From NCBI GenBank assembly GCA_947381965.1, contig CANCXX010000018.1:19334-83333 (forward strand): a stretch of DNA of 64,000 bases, written 5' to 3'. Shown piece by piece: positions 20,502 to 28,917 of the stretch. The first letter of the stretch is position 1; every line of letters starts with the position of its first letter. The position numbers and the translations under genes are program-made. Under the pieces are notes generated by a model that was given only the letters and a program-made list of their open reading frames with translations, was not told the DNA's origin and did no database searches. Source of the stretch: an uncultured bacterium (lineage in GTDB: Bacteria; Bacillota; Clostridia; Lachnospirales; Lachnospiraceae).

Positions 20502-20530
20502 AATAACAATACTATTAAAAAGAAAGGCGT

Positions 20531-22078
20531 TTGATATCCTTGCATTTTAGTCGATCAAAATTAAATGAAAAATTCTTAGAAACTTTAAAAGCGGTGTTTC
20601 CAATTTTGGCTATTGTATTAATACTTTGTTTTACAATTACGCCAATTCCTCCAAGTATTTTAATGACATTTCTAATAGGTGCAGTAATGCTGATTGTAGG
20701 AATGCTGCTTTTTAATGTTGGTGTGGAATTGTCCATGACTCCTATGGGAGAACGAGTGGGAACAATTATGACCAAGACCAGAAAGCTGCCTGTTATGATT
20801 TTGATAGGATTTGTTATGGGATTTATTATTACCATATCAGAGCCGGATCTTCAGGTACTTGCAGGTCAGATTCCTTCTATTCCTAACCTGGTGATTATTT
20901 TATCAGTGGCAGCAGGTGTGGGAGTATTTCTGGTAATTGCCCTGTTGCGTATGCTTTTTGGAGTTGCCCTGTCTCATTTTCTGGTATTTTTTTATGCGCT
21001 GGTGTTTATCCTTACCCTTTTTGTTCCAAAGGATTTTCTGGCAATTGCCTTTGATTCCGGCGGTGTAACTACAGGACCTATGACAGTACCTTTTATTATG
21101 GCGTTTGGTATTGGTATTGCGGCAATCAGAAGTGATAAACATGCTGCGGATGACAGTTTTGGTCTTGTATCTTTATGTTCCGTAGGTCCAATCCTTGCAG
21201 TTTTGATATTAGGGATGATTTTTAATCCGGGACAAGGGGAAAGTGTTTCGGAAACCATACCAATTGTTGATAATACAGTGGACTTGTGGAGATTGTTTAC
21301 AAAGGGTTTACCCACCTACATAAAAGAAATGGCCGTTTCTCTTCTTCCAATTGTACTTTGCTTTGGATTATTTCAGATGGTATCAAGAGATATTAATAAG
21401 ACAATGTTAATTAAAATTGGGATTGGACTTGTTTATACATATGTTGGCCTTGTGCTTTTTCTTACAGGTGTGAATGTTGGATTTATGCCGGCAGGCAATT
21501 ATCTGGGACAGACCATTGCAAAGCTTTCTTATGCGTGGATTATTGTTCCTATTGGAATGATTATCGGTTATTTTATTGTACTTGCAGAGCCAGCGGTATT
21601 TGTGCTTACAAAGCAGGTAGAAGAAATCACTTCCGGAGCGATTTCTGCAAAAGCAATGGGTACCAGCTTATCCATAGGTGTATCTGTATCTGTGGGTCTT
21701 GCCATGATAAGGGTGCTTACAGGTATTTCCATTATGTGGTTTCTGGTTCCAGGCTATGGGATTGCTATTCTGCTTACATTTTTTGTTCCGAAAATATTTA
21801 CAGCAATTGCATTTGACTCTGGTGGCGTGGCTTCCGGTCCTATGACAGCTACCTTCCTGCTTCCTTTTTCAATGGGAGCCTGCGGAGCGCTTGGAGGCAA
21901 TATTATTACAGATGCTTTTGGAATTATTGCGATGGTGGCAATGACACCTCTTATTACAATTCAGGTAATGGGCATGGCTTTAAAGGTAAAAGAGATCCTG
22001 CTGCGCAGAAAAGTATTCGACAAAAAAACAGCTATACCTTTGGAAGCTTTTGGGGATATGGAAATTATTGAACTGTAG
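20531..22078 (+). CDS. DUF1538 integral membrane protein
   Basis: Polytopic membrane protein of 515 residues with at least 12 hydrophobic segments and an internal duplication: PKDFLAIAFDSGGVTTGPMT near 165-185 and PKIFTAIAFDSGGVASGPMT near 420-440. GVELSMTPMGERVG and GVNVGFMPAGNYLG are a second duplicated pair. This is the DUF1538 pattern, predicted to form a transporter or channel. The start is uncertain: TTG at 20531 follows GAAAGG closely, and TTG at 20540 has better spacing; no ATG is suitable. A PII-like gene starts 14 bases downstream, so the pair is an operon and PII-type control of transport is likely. The substrate is unknown. Confidence 0.82.
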   Translation: MISLHFSRSKLNEKFLETLKAVFPILAIVLILCFTITPIPPSILMTFLIGAVMLIVGMLLFNVGVELSMTPMGERVGTIMTKTRKLPVMILIGFVMGFIITISEPDLQVLAGQIPSIPNLVIILSVAAGVGVFLVIALLRMLFGVALSHFLVFFYALVFILTLFVPKDFLAIAFDSGGVTTGPMTVPFIMAFGIGIAAIRSDKHAADDSFGLVSLCSVGPILAVLILGMIFNPGQGESVSETIPIVDNTVDLWRLFTKGLPTYIKEMAVSLLPIVLCFGLFQMVSRDINKTMLIKIGIGLVYTYVGLVLFLTGVNVGFMPAGNYLGQTIAKLSYAWIIVPIGMIIGYFIVLAEPAVFVLTKQVEEITSGAISAKAMGTSLSIGVSVSVGLAMIRVLTGISIMWFLVPGYGIAILLTFFVPKIFTAIAFDSGGVASGPMTATFLLPFSMGACGALGGNIITDAFGIIAMVAMTPLITIQVMGMALKVKEILLRRKVFDKKTAIPLEAFGDMEIIEL

Positions 22079-22092
22079 AAATGGGATGACGT

Positions 22093-22770
22093 ATGGGTAA
22101 ATTATATTTGATGACAACAATTGTTGACAGAAAAGCCGGAAAAAAATATATGGAGTTATATAAAAAAGATGAACATAATGTAATGTTTTCAAGCCTGGGT
22201 TCCGGTACAGCTGCAAGCGAAATGCTGAATTATTTAGGTTTGGAGGCTACGGAAAAGCTTGTGGTCTTTTCTGTCAGGGAAGAGGAAGAATGGCGGCGAA
22301 TCAAAAAGCAGCTTCAGCATAAACTGCATATTGACGCTCCCGGAGGGGGAATTGCTTTTATAACTCCTCTTAGCAGTATAGGAGGCAAAAAAGCGCTTCA
22401 GTTTTTGTTGGAAAGTCAGGATTATCAAAAGGAGGAAGAATCAACCTTGAAGGATACGACACATGAGCTTGTTATAGTAATTGCCAATCAGGGAAATATT
22501 GAACTGGTTATGGACGCTGCAAGGGAAGCAGGTGCATATGGAGGCACAGTAATACACGCAAGGGGAACCGGTATGGAAAAGGCTGAAAAATTTATGGGGG
22601 TTTCCATTGCGGCAGAAAAGGAAATGATTTTTATTGTTGCCAAAAAGGATCAGAAGAATGATATCATGAAAGCGATTATGGAGAAGGCAGGATTGGACAG
22701 CCGGGCCAAATCTATTGTATTTTCCCTCCCTGTTACAGATACGGCGGGTTTGAGATTAATAGAGGATTAA
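22093..22770 (+). CDS. Double-domain PII-like signalling protein
   Basis: Cytosolic protein of 225 residues that looks like two ferredoxin-like PII domains in tandem (about 1-110 and 115-225). The second half carries AREAGAYGGTVIHARGTG, close to the nucleotide-binding T-loop and B-loop region of PII proteins, and FIVAKKDQKNDIMKAI at the end of the fold. The first half has a diverged equivalent (LGSGTAASEMLNYLG). PII proteins bind ATP/ADP and block or open membrane transporters, and this one is encoded directly after a DUF1538 membrane protein. The effector ligand is not predictable. The stop codon lies inside a 15-bp inverted repeat. Confidence 0.8.
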   Translation: MGKLYLMTTIVDRKAGKKYMELYKKDEHNVMFSSLGSGTAASEMLNYLGLEATEKLVVFSVREEEEWRRIKKQLQHKLHIDAPGGGIAFITPLSSIGGKKALQFLLESQDYQKEEESTLKDTTHELVIVIANQGNIELVMDAAREAGAYGGTVIHARGTGMEKAEKFMGVSIAAEKEMIFIVAKKDQKNDIMKAIMEKAGLDSRAKSIVFSLPVTDTAGLRLIED

Positions 22771-22791
22771 CCTTATGGTTAATCCTCTATT
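22758..22791. repeat. 15-bp perfect inverted repeat containing two stop codons
   Basis: AATAGAGGATTAACC (22758-22772) and GGTTAATCCTCTATT (22777-22791) form a perfect stem with loop TTAT. It contains the stop codons of both convergent genes, the PII-like protein and exonuclease III, so both proteins end in Ile-Glu-Asp. It is probably a bidirectional terminator, although neither arm is followed by a clean T run. Confidence 0.75.
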
Positions 22792-23537
22792 GTGATTCCT
22801 ACCGGGCAATGGTCAGAACCTAAAATATCTTTGTAGATGACAGCATCTTTTAAAGCGTTGTCTAAAGAGTTGGATACCAGAAAATAATCAATCCGCCATC
22901 CTGCATTTTTCTCTCTGGCCTTAAATCTGTAAGACCACCAGGAATAAGCGCCTTCTAAATCAGGATAAAAACGCCGGAAGGTATCGGTAAAACCGGCTTT
23001 AAGAAGTGTGGTGAATTTTTCTCTTTCTTCATCTGTAAAACCTGCGTTTCTACGGTTTGTTTTTGGATTTTTCAAGTCAATCTCCTTATGGGCTACATTC
23101 ATATCTCCACATACAATAACAGGTTTATTTTTTTCCAGATTTTTAAGATATTGCAGAAAATCGTCTTCCCATTCCATTCGGTAATCAAGGCGTTTTAATT
23201 CATCCTGTGAATTTGGTGTGTATACTGTAACAACATAAAAGTTTTTAAATTCAAGGGTTATGATTCTTCCTTCATGGTCATGCTGGCTGATGCCCATACC
23301 ACAGGATACAGACACAGGCTCTTCTTTTGAAAATATGGCAGTACCAGAGTATCCTTTCTTTTCTGCATAATTCCAGTATTGATGATATCCAGGTAAATCC
23401 AGAGTAATCTGGCCCTCCTGGAGTTTGGTTTCCTGTAAGCAGAAGATGTCAGCATCCGCTTCTTTGAAAAAGGACAAAAATCCCTTATCTACACAGGCAC
23501 GAAGGCCGTTAACATTCCAGGAAATTAATTTTTTCAT
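22779..23537 (-). CDS. xth: Exodeoxyribonuclease III (AP endonuclease)
   Basis: Exo III/APE1-family nuclease of base excision repair, 252 residues. It cuts the backbone at abasic sites and degrades 3' ends. Family motifs run in order: NVNGLRAC (metal and substrate loop), LQETKLQ (metal Glu), YTPNSQ, GDMNVAH (catalytic Asp/Asn), WRIDYFLVS, and LGSDHCPV (catalytic Asp/His). The ATG at 23537 has GAAAGGAG upstream; a longer frame to 23591 adds 18 unlikely residues. The gene stands alone and converges on the PII-like gene. The family name is secure; xth, exoA and xthA are alternative symbols. Confidence 0.94.
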   Translation of the reverse strand: MKKLISWNVNGLRACVDKGFLSFFKEADADIFCLQETKLQEGQITLDLPGYHQYWNYAEKKGYSGTAIFSKEEPVSVSCGMGISQHDHEGRIITLEFKNFYVVTVYTPNSQDELKRLDYRMEWEDDFLQYLKNLEKNKPVIVCGDMNVAHKEIDLKNPKTNRRNAGFTDEEREKFTTLLKAGFTDTFRRFYPDLEGAYSWWSYRFKAREKNAGWRIDYFLVSNSLDNALKDAVIYKDILGSDHCPVGITIED

Positions 23538-23618
23538 AGGGTCTCCTTTCAAAACAAAAGTTTCCAATATATTATACAGGAAATTCCGCAAGAAAAACAG
23601 ACAGAAAACAGGAAAAGA

Positions 23619-24239
23619 TTACTGGCCGTCCAAAATCCTTTTTTCAATGATATCCAGAGCTTTTTCATTTGCGTCCTGACAGTATGCAACCATTTCATCA
23701 CTGCCTTTTTCTTCAAGAGAAGAAATGTTAGCGCCAAGCTGGACATAACATACATAATTGTCAATGGTTTCTATTCTGGAAGCAAATACTTTTGCCTCAT
23801 TCTGTGGCTGTTGTTCGTAAATTTTAAGAAGAATTTCCCTATATTCATTTAAATACTGCTCAATGGCTTCCTGATTGCCTTCTTTTGCTTTGACTAAAAT
23901 CATCATATCGATTCCAGCTTCTGTATGTTGATATTCCGCAAGAAAATCATCATACATATTTTCAGAGATGCCTGTCCGTTCTGCAAGTTCTTCTGAGCTT
24001 AAAAGTGTATCGGGCCAGTAATTTTTGCCTAATATTTCTACTACAGCATTCTTTAATTCATCCATCGGGCCGGTAATTCTGTACTGACTTCCTATCTGGA
24101 TTGTGTTAACTGCATCTTCTTCATCGCTATCACTGGTATATACACGACTGTCATTTTGGTTTTCTTTATTATTTTTTGCACATCCGGTAAATACTATAAA
24201 TATACATGCCATTATACAAAATAAAATACGGTTTTTCAT
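23619..24239 (-). CDS. DUF4358-type lipoprotein
   Basis: Secreted lipoprotein of 206 residues. The signal peptide MKNRILFCIMACIFIVFTGC ends in a lipobox with the lipidated cysteine at residue 20, followed by a Ser/Asp/Glu-rich linker to about 50. The rest fits the DUF4358 pattern (an Ile-rich strand, then YQHTEAGIDMMILVKAKEGN, then YVCYVQLGANI). It is divergent from an MBOAT O-acyltransferase gene and its SGNH-like partner, and genes of this type are often found beside such pairs in Lachnospiraceae. A role in envelope polysaccharide acylation is inferred from that context only. Confidence 0.78.
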   Translation of the reverse strand: MKNRILFCIMACIFIVFTGCAKNNKENQNDSRVYTSDSDEEDAVNTIQIGSQYRITGPMDELKNAVVEILGKNYWPDTLLSSEELAERTGISENMYDDFLAEYQHTEAGIDMMILVKAKEGNQEAIEQYLNEYREILLKIYEQQPQNEAKVFASRIETIDNYVCYVQLGANISSLEEKGSDEMVAYCQDANEKALDIIEKRILDGQ

Positions 24240-24382
24240 TTTTTAATTTCCTTTCTTTATTTTATAATTGAAAAACAGTTACTTAATTTTTTATTAAGTA
24301 TTTCCATATATTAGACAAATTATGTAAAAATGTGTTAATATGTCACGATAGAGTACTTTAAACAATAAAGGATTGAAAAATT
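24240..24382. other. Divergent promoter region, lipoprotein / MBOAT
   Basis: A 143-base AT-rich gap between divergent start codons must hold both promoters, but no box pair stands out. A small palindrome, ACTTAAT (24281-24287) / ATTAAGT (24293-24299), lies in it and could be an operator or a weak hairpin. Confidence 0.45.
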
Positions 24383-25909
24383 ATGCTGTTTAATTCTTAT
24401 ATATTTATATTTATATTTTTGCCAGTGACTCTTTTGGGCTGGTATCTTTTAAATCATTTTAAGGCTTACGAGCCTGCCAAGTTGTTCCTGGCAGGTATGT
24501 CTTTGTGGTTTTATGGGTATTTTAACTGGTATTATCTTGCAATTATCATAGTCAGTGTAATTGGCAATTACCTATTGAGTTTTTTGTTAGAGGTTTTTAA
24601 ACAAAAAGTGTCTAATAAAAACAGTTATGGCAAAAAACTGGTTTTACGTACTGGTCTTTTTGCAGGAATTCTTCTTAACTTAGGGCTTTTGTTTTATTTT
24701 AAGTATTATGATTTTTTCTTTGAAAATATAAATATTGTGTTTCATACAGATTTTAATTTAAAACATATACTTCTTCCCCTTGGCATCAGTTTTTTTACAT
24801 TTCAACAGCTTTCCTTTATTATAGACAGATGTACAGGAAGGGCAGAGCATTATTCTTTTGTTAACTACCTGACCTTTGTTACTTTTTTTCCACAATTGAT
24901 TGCCGGTCCAATTGTGTTATATAAAGAAATGATGCCTCAGTTTGAAAATATTTCAAAACGCAAACTAAATGGGGATAATTTTGCAAAAGGAATCGTTCTT
25001 TTTACTTTAGGACTTGGAAAGAAAGTGCTGCTGGCAGATGTTCTGGCAATTCCGGCTAATTATGGATTTGAACAGACAGCCTTTTTGGATACACCTGCCA
25101 CTTTGCTTGTAATACTTGCCTATACTTTTGAAATTTACTTTGATTTTAGTGGATATAGTGATATGGCCATGGGATTGGGAAAAATGTTTAATATAGAACT
25201 TCCTGTTAATTTTAATTCTCCTTACAAGGCATGTTCTGTAAAAGAGCTCTGGCAGAGATGGCATATGACACTGTCCCGGTTTTTTATACAGTATGTTTAT
25301 ATTCCTTTGGGTGGCAGCAGAAAAGGTAAAATAAGAACAATATTAAATACTTTTATGGTATTTTTTCTAAGCGGCCTATGGCATGGGGCAAATTGGACAT
25401 ATGTGGCATGGGGTGTCATGCAGGGACTTTTGGTTATATGGGATAATCTTGGAATTGTAGGTGTGAAGGGATGTGATGAAAAAACGCCGGCTTTGTTTCA
25501 TATTCCCAGATGGCTGGGGTGGTTTTTTACATTTTCTTTTTTCAACCTGTCTCTGTTTTTCTTCAGAAGCGAAAGTATGAAAAATGCTTTTCAAATGTTT
25601 AAAAATTTATTTGCCTTTAAGAATACAGGATATATATTCAAAATAGCAAACCGGCTGGATATACCGGAATTTTATCTGATAAAACAGGTGATTAATCTGA
25701 CAGCCCCGGATATTCTGACTTATATATATGTTGTAGTTTTTATACTTTTGCTTATTATCAGCGGATTTATTCTTACACGGAAAAATGCGGTGGAGATTTC
25801 TATGGAGCATCCACTAAATAATCGGCTTTGTTTTTTTATTACAATCATTTTTGTATGGTCTGTTATTTCTTTTTCGCAGGTAAGCACATTTATTTATTTT
25901 AATTTTTAG
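24383..25909 (+). CDS. MBOAT-family O-acyltransferase (AlgI/DltB-like)
   Basis: Membrane-bound O-acyltransferase of 508 residues with about 11 hydrophobic segments. FFPQLIAGPIVLYKEMMPQF and WQRWHMTLSRFF are typical AlgI/DltB motifs, and the catalytic histidine is His334 in SGLWHGANWTY. Such enzymes pass acyl groups across the membrane to a partner that modifies a cell-surface polymer. The partner is probably the next gene, 42 bases downstream. AAAGGA lies before the ATG. Without dltA/dltC nearby, D-alanylation of teichoic acid is unlikely, and acetylation of an exopolysaccharide or cell-wall glycan is more plausible. Confidence 0.9.
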   Translation: MLFNSYIFIFIFLPVTLLGWYLLNHFKAYEPAKLFLAGMSLWFYGYFNWYYLAIIIVSVIGNYLLSFLLEVFKQKVSNKNSYGKKLVLRTGLFAGILLNLGLLFYFKYYDFFFENINIVFHTDFNLKHILLPLGISFFTFQQLSFIIDRCTGRAEHYSFVNYLTFVTFFPQLIAGPIVLYKEMMPQFENISKRKLNGDNFAKGIVLFTLGLGKKVLLADVLAIPANYGFEQTAFLDTPATLLVILAYTFEIYFDFSGYSDMAMGLGKMFNIELPVNFNSPYKACSVKELWQRWHMTLSRFFIQYVYIPLGGSRKGKIRTILNTFMVFFLSGLWHGANWTYVAWGVMQGLLVIWDNLGIVGVKGCDEKTPALFHIPRWLGWFFTFSFFNLSLFFFRSESMKNAFQMFKNLFAFKNTGYIFKIANRLDIPEFYLIKQVINLTAPDILTYIYVVVFILLLIISGFILTRKNAVEISMEHPLNNRLCFFITIIFVWSVISFSQVSTFIYFNF

Positions 25910-25951
25910 ATGTTGTTTAAAGGCGAAAAAAGTAATATGCGGAGGTAAGGA

Positions 25952-27028
25952 ATGTCAAAAAAATTTTTAAAGAATTTTTTTATATCAAGTAGTATATTAT
26001 TATTGGCATGTGTTTTTTTTGTGGTTTTTTTTGACCCGTTTTTCCAGTATCACAAACCATTAAAAGGACTTAAGGAAGTGTTAACGGACAAGGAATACCA
26101 GTGTGTTGGTTCTCTTAAGACTTTTGACTATGACAGTGTAGTGGCAGGTTCCTCTGTGGCTGAAAATTATTATAATGACTGGTTTAATATTGGATTTGAC
26201 TGTAAAGTTATTAAGGCAATCCGTTCTTATGGCGCTACGGCGGATTTGTGTTTTCTTTTAGATATTGCCTTTGAACATCAGGATTTAAAATATGTTTTTT
26301 ACAATCTTGACCCTTCCGCATTGGTTGCAGACCCGGAAACCACTTATGAGCTTACAGGGTGTCCGATGTATTTATATGACAATAATTATATAAACGATGT
26401 TGAATACTGGCTCAATAAAGGTGTGATTATGGAAAAGATTCCTTACCTGATTGCCAATTCTCTGATAGGAGATTATGATGAAAATAATTCCTATAATTGG
26501 GCACAGTGGAAAGAATTTAACTCTGATATGATTTTAGGGTTATATATCCGTAAGCCTTCTGTGTCTATAATGAAACCAGAAGATTATTATGAAGATGTGC
26601 TACAGGAAAACTTAAATTTGCTGACCAGCCGGATAAAGTCTCATCCTGATACGGTTTTTTATGTGTTTGTTCCGCCCTATTCCATGCTCTGGTGGGATAA
26701 TATCTACAGGGAAGGGGATACGGAAGCATATCTGTATAATATGGAGCAGGCAATGAAAGAACTGCTTTCTTATGATAATGTAAAGTTTTATTATTTTCAG
26801 AATGACAGGGAAGTGATAACAGATTTGGAGAATTATATGGATATTCTCCATTTTTCTCCGGATATCAATCATTATATATGCGACAGCATGATTAAAGGAG
26901 ATCATCAGGTTGATAAAAACAATTATAAGGAGAACATCAGCAAAATGAAATCCCTCTCCTATGAAATAGTAGAGGAACTGGTAAAACCTTATGAAGACAG
27001 AATAAAAGTAGATATATATGATAATTAA
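25952..27028 (+). CDS. SGNH-hydrolase-like acyltransfer partner (DltD/AlgJ-like)
   Basis: Extracytoplasmic protein of 358 residues with one N-terminal membrane anchor (about 10-30). The pattern fits an SGNH hydrolase-like fold used by partners of MBOAT proteins: AGSSVAENYY with candidate nucleophile Ser67 or Ser68, and DILHFSPDIN with Asp297 and His300 as the other triad members. GGAGG precedes the ATG. It follows the MBOAT gene closely and is probably the transferase that moves the acyl group onto the surface polymer. Sequence similarity to a named family could not be tested, so the call rests on motif positions and context. Confidence 0.68.
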   Translation: MSKKFLKNFFISSSILLLACVFFVVFFDPFFQYHKPLKGLKEVLTDKEYQCVGSLKTFDYDSVVAGSSVAENYYNDWFNIGFDCKVIKAIRSYGATADLCFLLDIAFEHQDLKYVFYNLDPSALVADPETTYELTGCPMYLYDNNYINDVEYWLNKGVIMEKIPYLIANSLIGDYDENNSYNWAQWKEFNSDMILGLYIRKPSVSIMKPEDYYEDVLQENLNLLTSRIKSHPDTVFYVFVPPYSMLWWDNIYREGDTEAYLYNMEQAMKELLSYDNVKFYYFQNDREVITDLENYMDILHFSPDINHYICDSMIKGDHQVDKNNYKENISKMKSLSYEIVEELVKPYEDRIKVDIYDN

Positions 27029-27038
27029 TATTTTAAAT

Positions 27039-27302
27039 TCAAACTATATGAAAGGTCTTAAAAATAGCCCACACATATGGGGCGCCAAATACATTTAAGG
27101 ACTTAGGGCCTGTTATCTTGTCGGGATTTTCATTTAATTTATTTAACGCCTGTTCAAAGGTAGCTTTGGTTATAGATTTAGAGCGCCTGTCCACAAAAAG
27201 CTCCCCGCCCTTTATGCTGTAGCAAAAGGGCAGTTTTTTCATGGTATAAAAAATTTCATTTTCGTGTTCTATCAGTAAATTCCATAAAGTGTCAATTGTC
27301 AT
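27039..27302 (-). CDS. Small hypothetical protein downstream of murG
   Basis: Protein of 87 residues that I do not recognise. It is soluble, with no signal peptide or membrane segment; the central KLPFCYSIKGGELFVDRRSKSI is followed by a helical TKATFEQALNKLNE. It starts 13 bases after the murG stop with only a weak ribosome site, so translation may be coupled to murG. Codon use looks like that of its neighbours. It converges on the acyltransfer-partner gene, whose stop is 10 bases away. Confidence 0.6.
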   Translation of the reverse strand: MTIDTLWNLLIEHENEIFYTMKKLPFCYSIKGGELFVDRRSKSITKATFEQALNKLNENPDKITGPKSLNVFGAPYVWAIFKTFHIV

Positions 27303-27315
27303 TTTTGATTAAGTT

Positions 27316-28413
27316 TTATGCCTGTCTTCCACCGGCTGATTCTGCTTCAATCAGCTTCATAATCGTTTTGATTGAACCGAGCTGATTGCTTTTTCCCATA
27401 GAGTCAATGTAAGTCTGTCTTGTAAAATATAGTTCAATTACCTTTTCCGCCAGTAAATCCGCGGTAAGATAATCATCGTCAATCACCATGGAAAATCCCT
27501 GGGATTCAAAAGATTTTGCGTTTAAAATCTGATCGCCCCGGCTGCTGTTTGCGGATAAGGGGATTAACAGGTTTGCTTTTTTAAGAGCTAACAGTTCGCA
27601 GATAGAATTGGCTCCTGCACGGGAAATCACTACATCTGCTAAAGCAAATAAGTCCTTTAACTCAGCTTTCACATACTCAAACTGGATATATCCTTCCATA
27701 TGGAGAAGCATATTATCAATTTTATCTTTCCCGCATATATGGACTACCTGAAAATCTGTAAGGAGTCTGGGAAGGGCTTCACGCACCGCTTTGTTGATGG
27801 AAGCGGCCCCAAGACTTCCTCCAATTACGAGAATAACTGGTTTATTGGCAGTAAATTTGCAAAAATCAAGGGCGGCTATTTTATCGCCTTTTGTCAATTC
27901 TTCACGGATAGGTGAACCGGTAAGGACTGCTTTGTCCTTTGGGAGCATGGCAAGGGTTTCAGGAAAATTACAACATACCTTTTTAGCTGCGGAAATACAT
28001 AACTTATTGGCAAGCCCCGGCGTCATGTCGGATTCATGGATAATGCAGGGAATGTGCAGTGAAGCCGCCGCACGTACCACAGGAACACTGACAAATCCTC
28101 CTTTTGAAAAGACAATGTCAGGTTTGATTTTCTTTAAATATTTTCTTGCCTCTCCAAATCCTTTTATAACTCGGAAAGGGTCTGTAAAGTTTTTAATATC
28201 AAGATAACGCCTGAATTTGCCTGTGGAAATTCCATAATAAGGAATGTCAAAGTCTGTAATCAGTTTTTTTTCAATTCCATCATAGGAACCAAAATAGGAA
28301 ACCTCATAACCTGCTTCCTTCAAAGAAGGAAGCAGGGCAATATTAGGTGTCACATGTCCGGCCGTTCCGCCACCGGTAAGGACTATTTTTTTGACCGTAT
28401 TCAATTCACCCAT
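27316..28413 (-). CDS. murG: Lipid II synthase MurG (GlcNAc transferase)
   Basis: Peripheral membrane GT-B glycosyltransferase, 365 residues, adding N-acetylglucosamine to lipid I to make lipid II for peptidoglycan. N-terminal glycine loop GGGTAGHVTPN at about 14-24, second loop VIGGSLGAASIN near 195, and donor-site SRAGANSICELLALKKANLLIPL near 265; HESDMTPGLANK matches the HEQNxxPGxxNK motif with changes. GGAGG precedes the ATG. It is not in a dcw cluster here, so it may be a relocated single copy or a paralogue. The glycine motifs are intact, so it should be active. Confidence 0.9.
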   Translation of the reverse strand: MGELNTVKKIVLTGGGTAGHVTPNIALLPSLKEAGYEVSYFGSYDGIEKKLITDFDIPYYGISTGKFRRYLDIKNFTDPFRVIKGFGEARKYLKKIKPDIVFSKGGFVSVPVVRAAASLHIPCIIHESDMTPGLANKLCISAAKKVCCNFPETLAMLPKDKAVLTGSPIREELTKGDKIAALDFCKFTANKPVILVIGGSLGAASINKAVREALPRLLTDFQVVHICGKDKIDNMLLHMEGYIQFEYVKAELKDLFALADVVISRAGANSICELLALKKANLLIPLSANSSRGDQILNAKSFESQGFSMVIDDDYLTADLLAEKVIELYFTRQTYIDSMGKSNQLGSIKTIMKLIEAESAGGRQA

Positions 28414-28487
28414 AAAAATCCTCCATTCTTACTAAACCCGCAAGTTTGTCTGCAAAAAATAAATTTTACAGCAGGAGACTGTAATTT

Positions 28488-28736
28488 TTAACAATTTCCA
28501 TACTTAATCTGTTCAAGGGCCTGGGCTAACTGATCCGGACAGGAGGTAGATTTAAATCCGCAATGAATGCCTTTTAATTTTGATATGGCTTCATCCACCG
28601 GCATACCAGTTACCAAACTGGCGATTCCTTTCAGATTGCCATTGCATCCTCCAAAGAATTCCACAAATTTAATTTTGTCCCCATCCAATTCTATGTCGAT
28701 GGAAGTGGAACAGGTACCTTTTGTCTGATATTTCAT
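28488..28736 (-). CDS. TSCPD-domain protein (TIGR03905 type)
   Basis: Small cytosolic protein of 82 residues with the diagnostic STSCPDQLAQAL near its end and further conserved cysteines (GTCSTSI, GGCNGN, GIHCGFK). The domain also occurs at the C-terminus of some ribonucleotide reductases; the stand-alone TIGR03905 form is of unknown function, and the cysteines suggest metal binding. GAAAGGATG lies upstream of the ATG. It precedes murG on the same strand by 74 bases and may share a transcript. Confidence 0.85.
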   Translation of the reverse strand: MKYQTKGTCSTSIDIELDGDKIKFVEFFGGCNGNLKGIASLVTGMPVDEAISKLKGIHCGFKSTSCPDQLAQALEQIKYGNC

Positions 28737-28866
28737 TGTTACTCATCCTTTCTTTAATGGATAAGTATAGCAGAAAATAAGCGTTATTTCCAGTATGAAA
28801 AGACAATTCCTTCCTTTTTTTAAATAATTTGAAGAAAAATGACGGTGACTTACGGCCCCCTTGTTA

Positions 28867-28895
28867 TTGAGAGATAAAATATCTTCAATTATAAT
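28867..28895 (+). promoter_or_regulatory. Consensus promoter of the 229-aa membrane protein
   Basis: TTGAGA (28867-28872) and a perfect TATAAT (28890-28895) are 17 bases apart. The transcript would start about 15 bases upstream of the ATG at 28918, leaving just enough room for the AGGAGG at 28908-28913. Confidence 0.8.
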
Positions 28896-28917
28896 AGTAA
28901 GAAGGAAAGGAGGAAAT

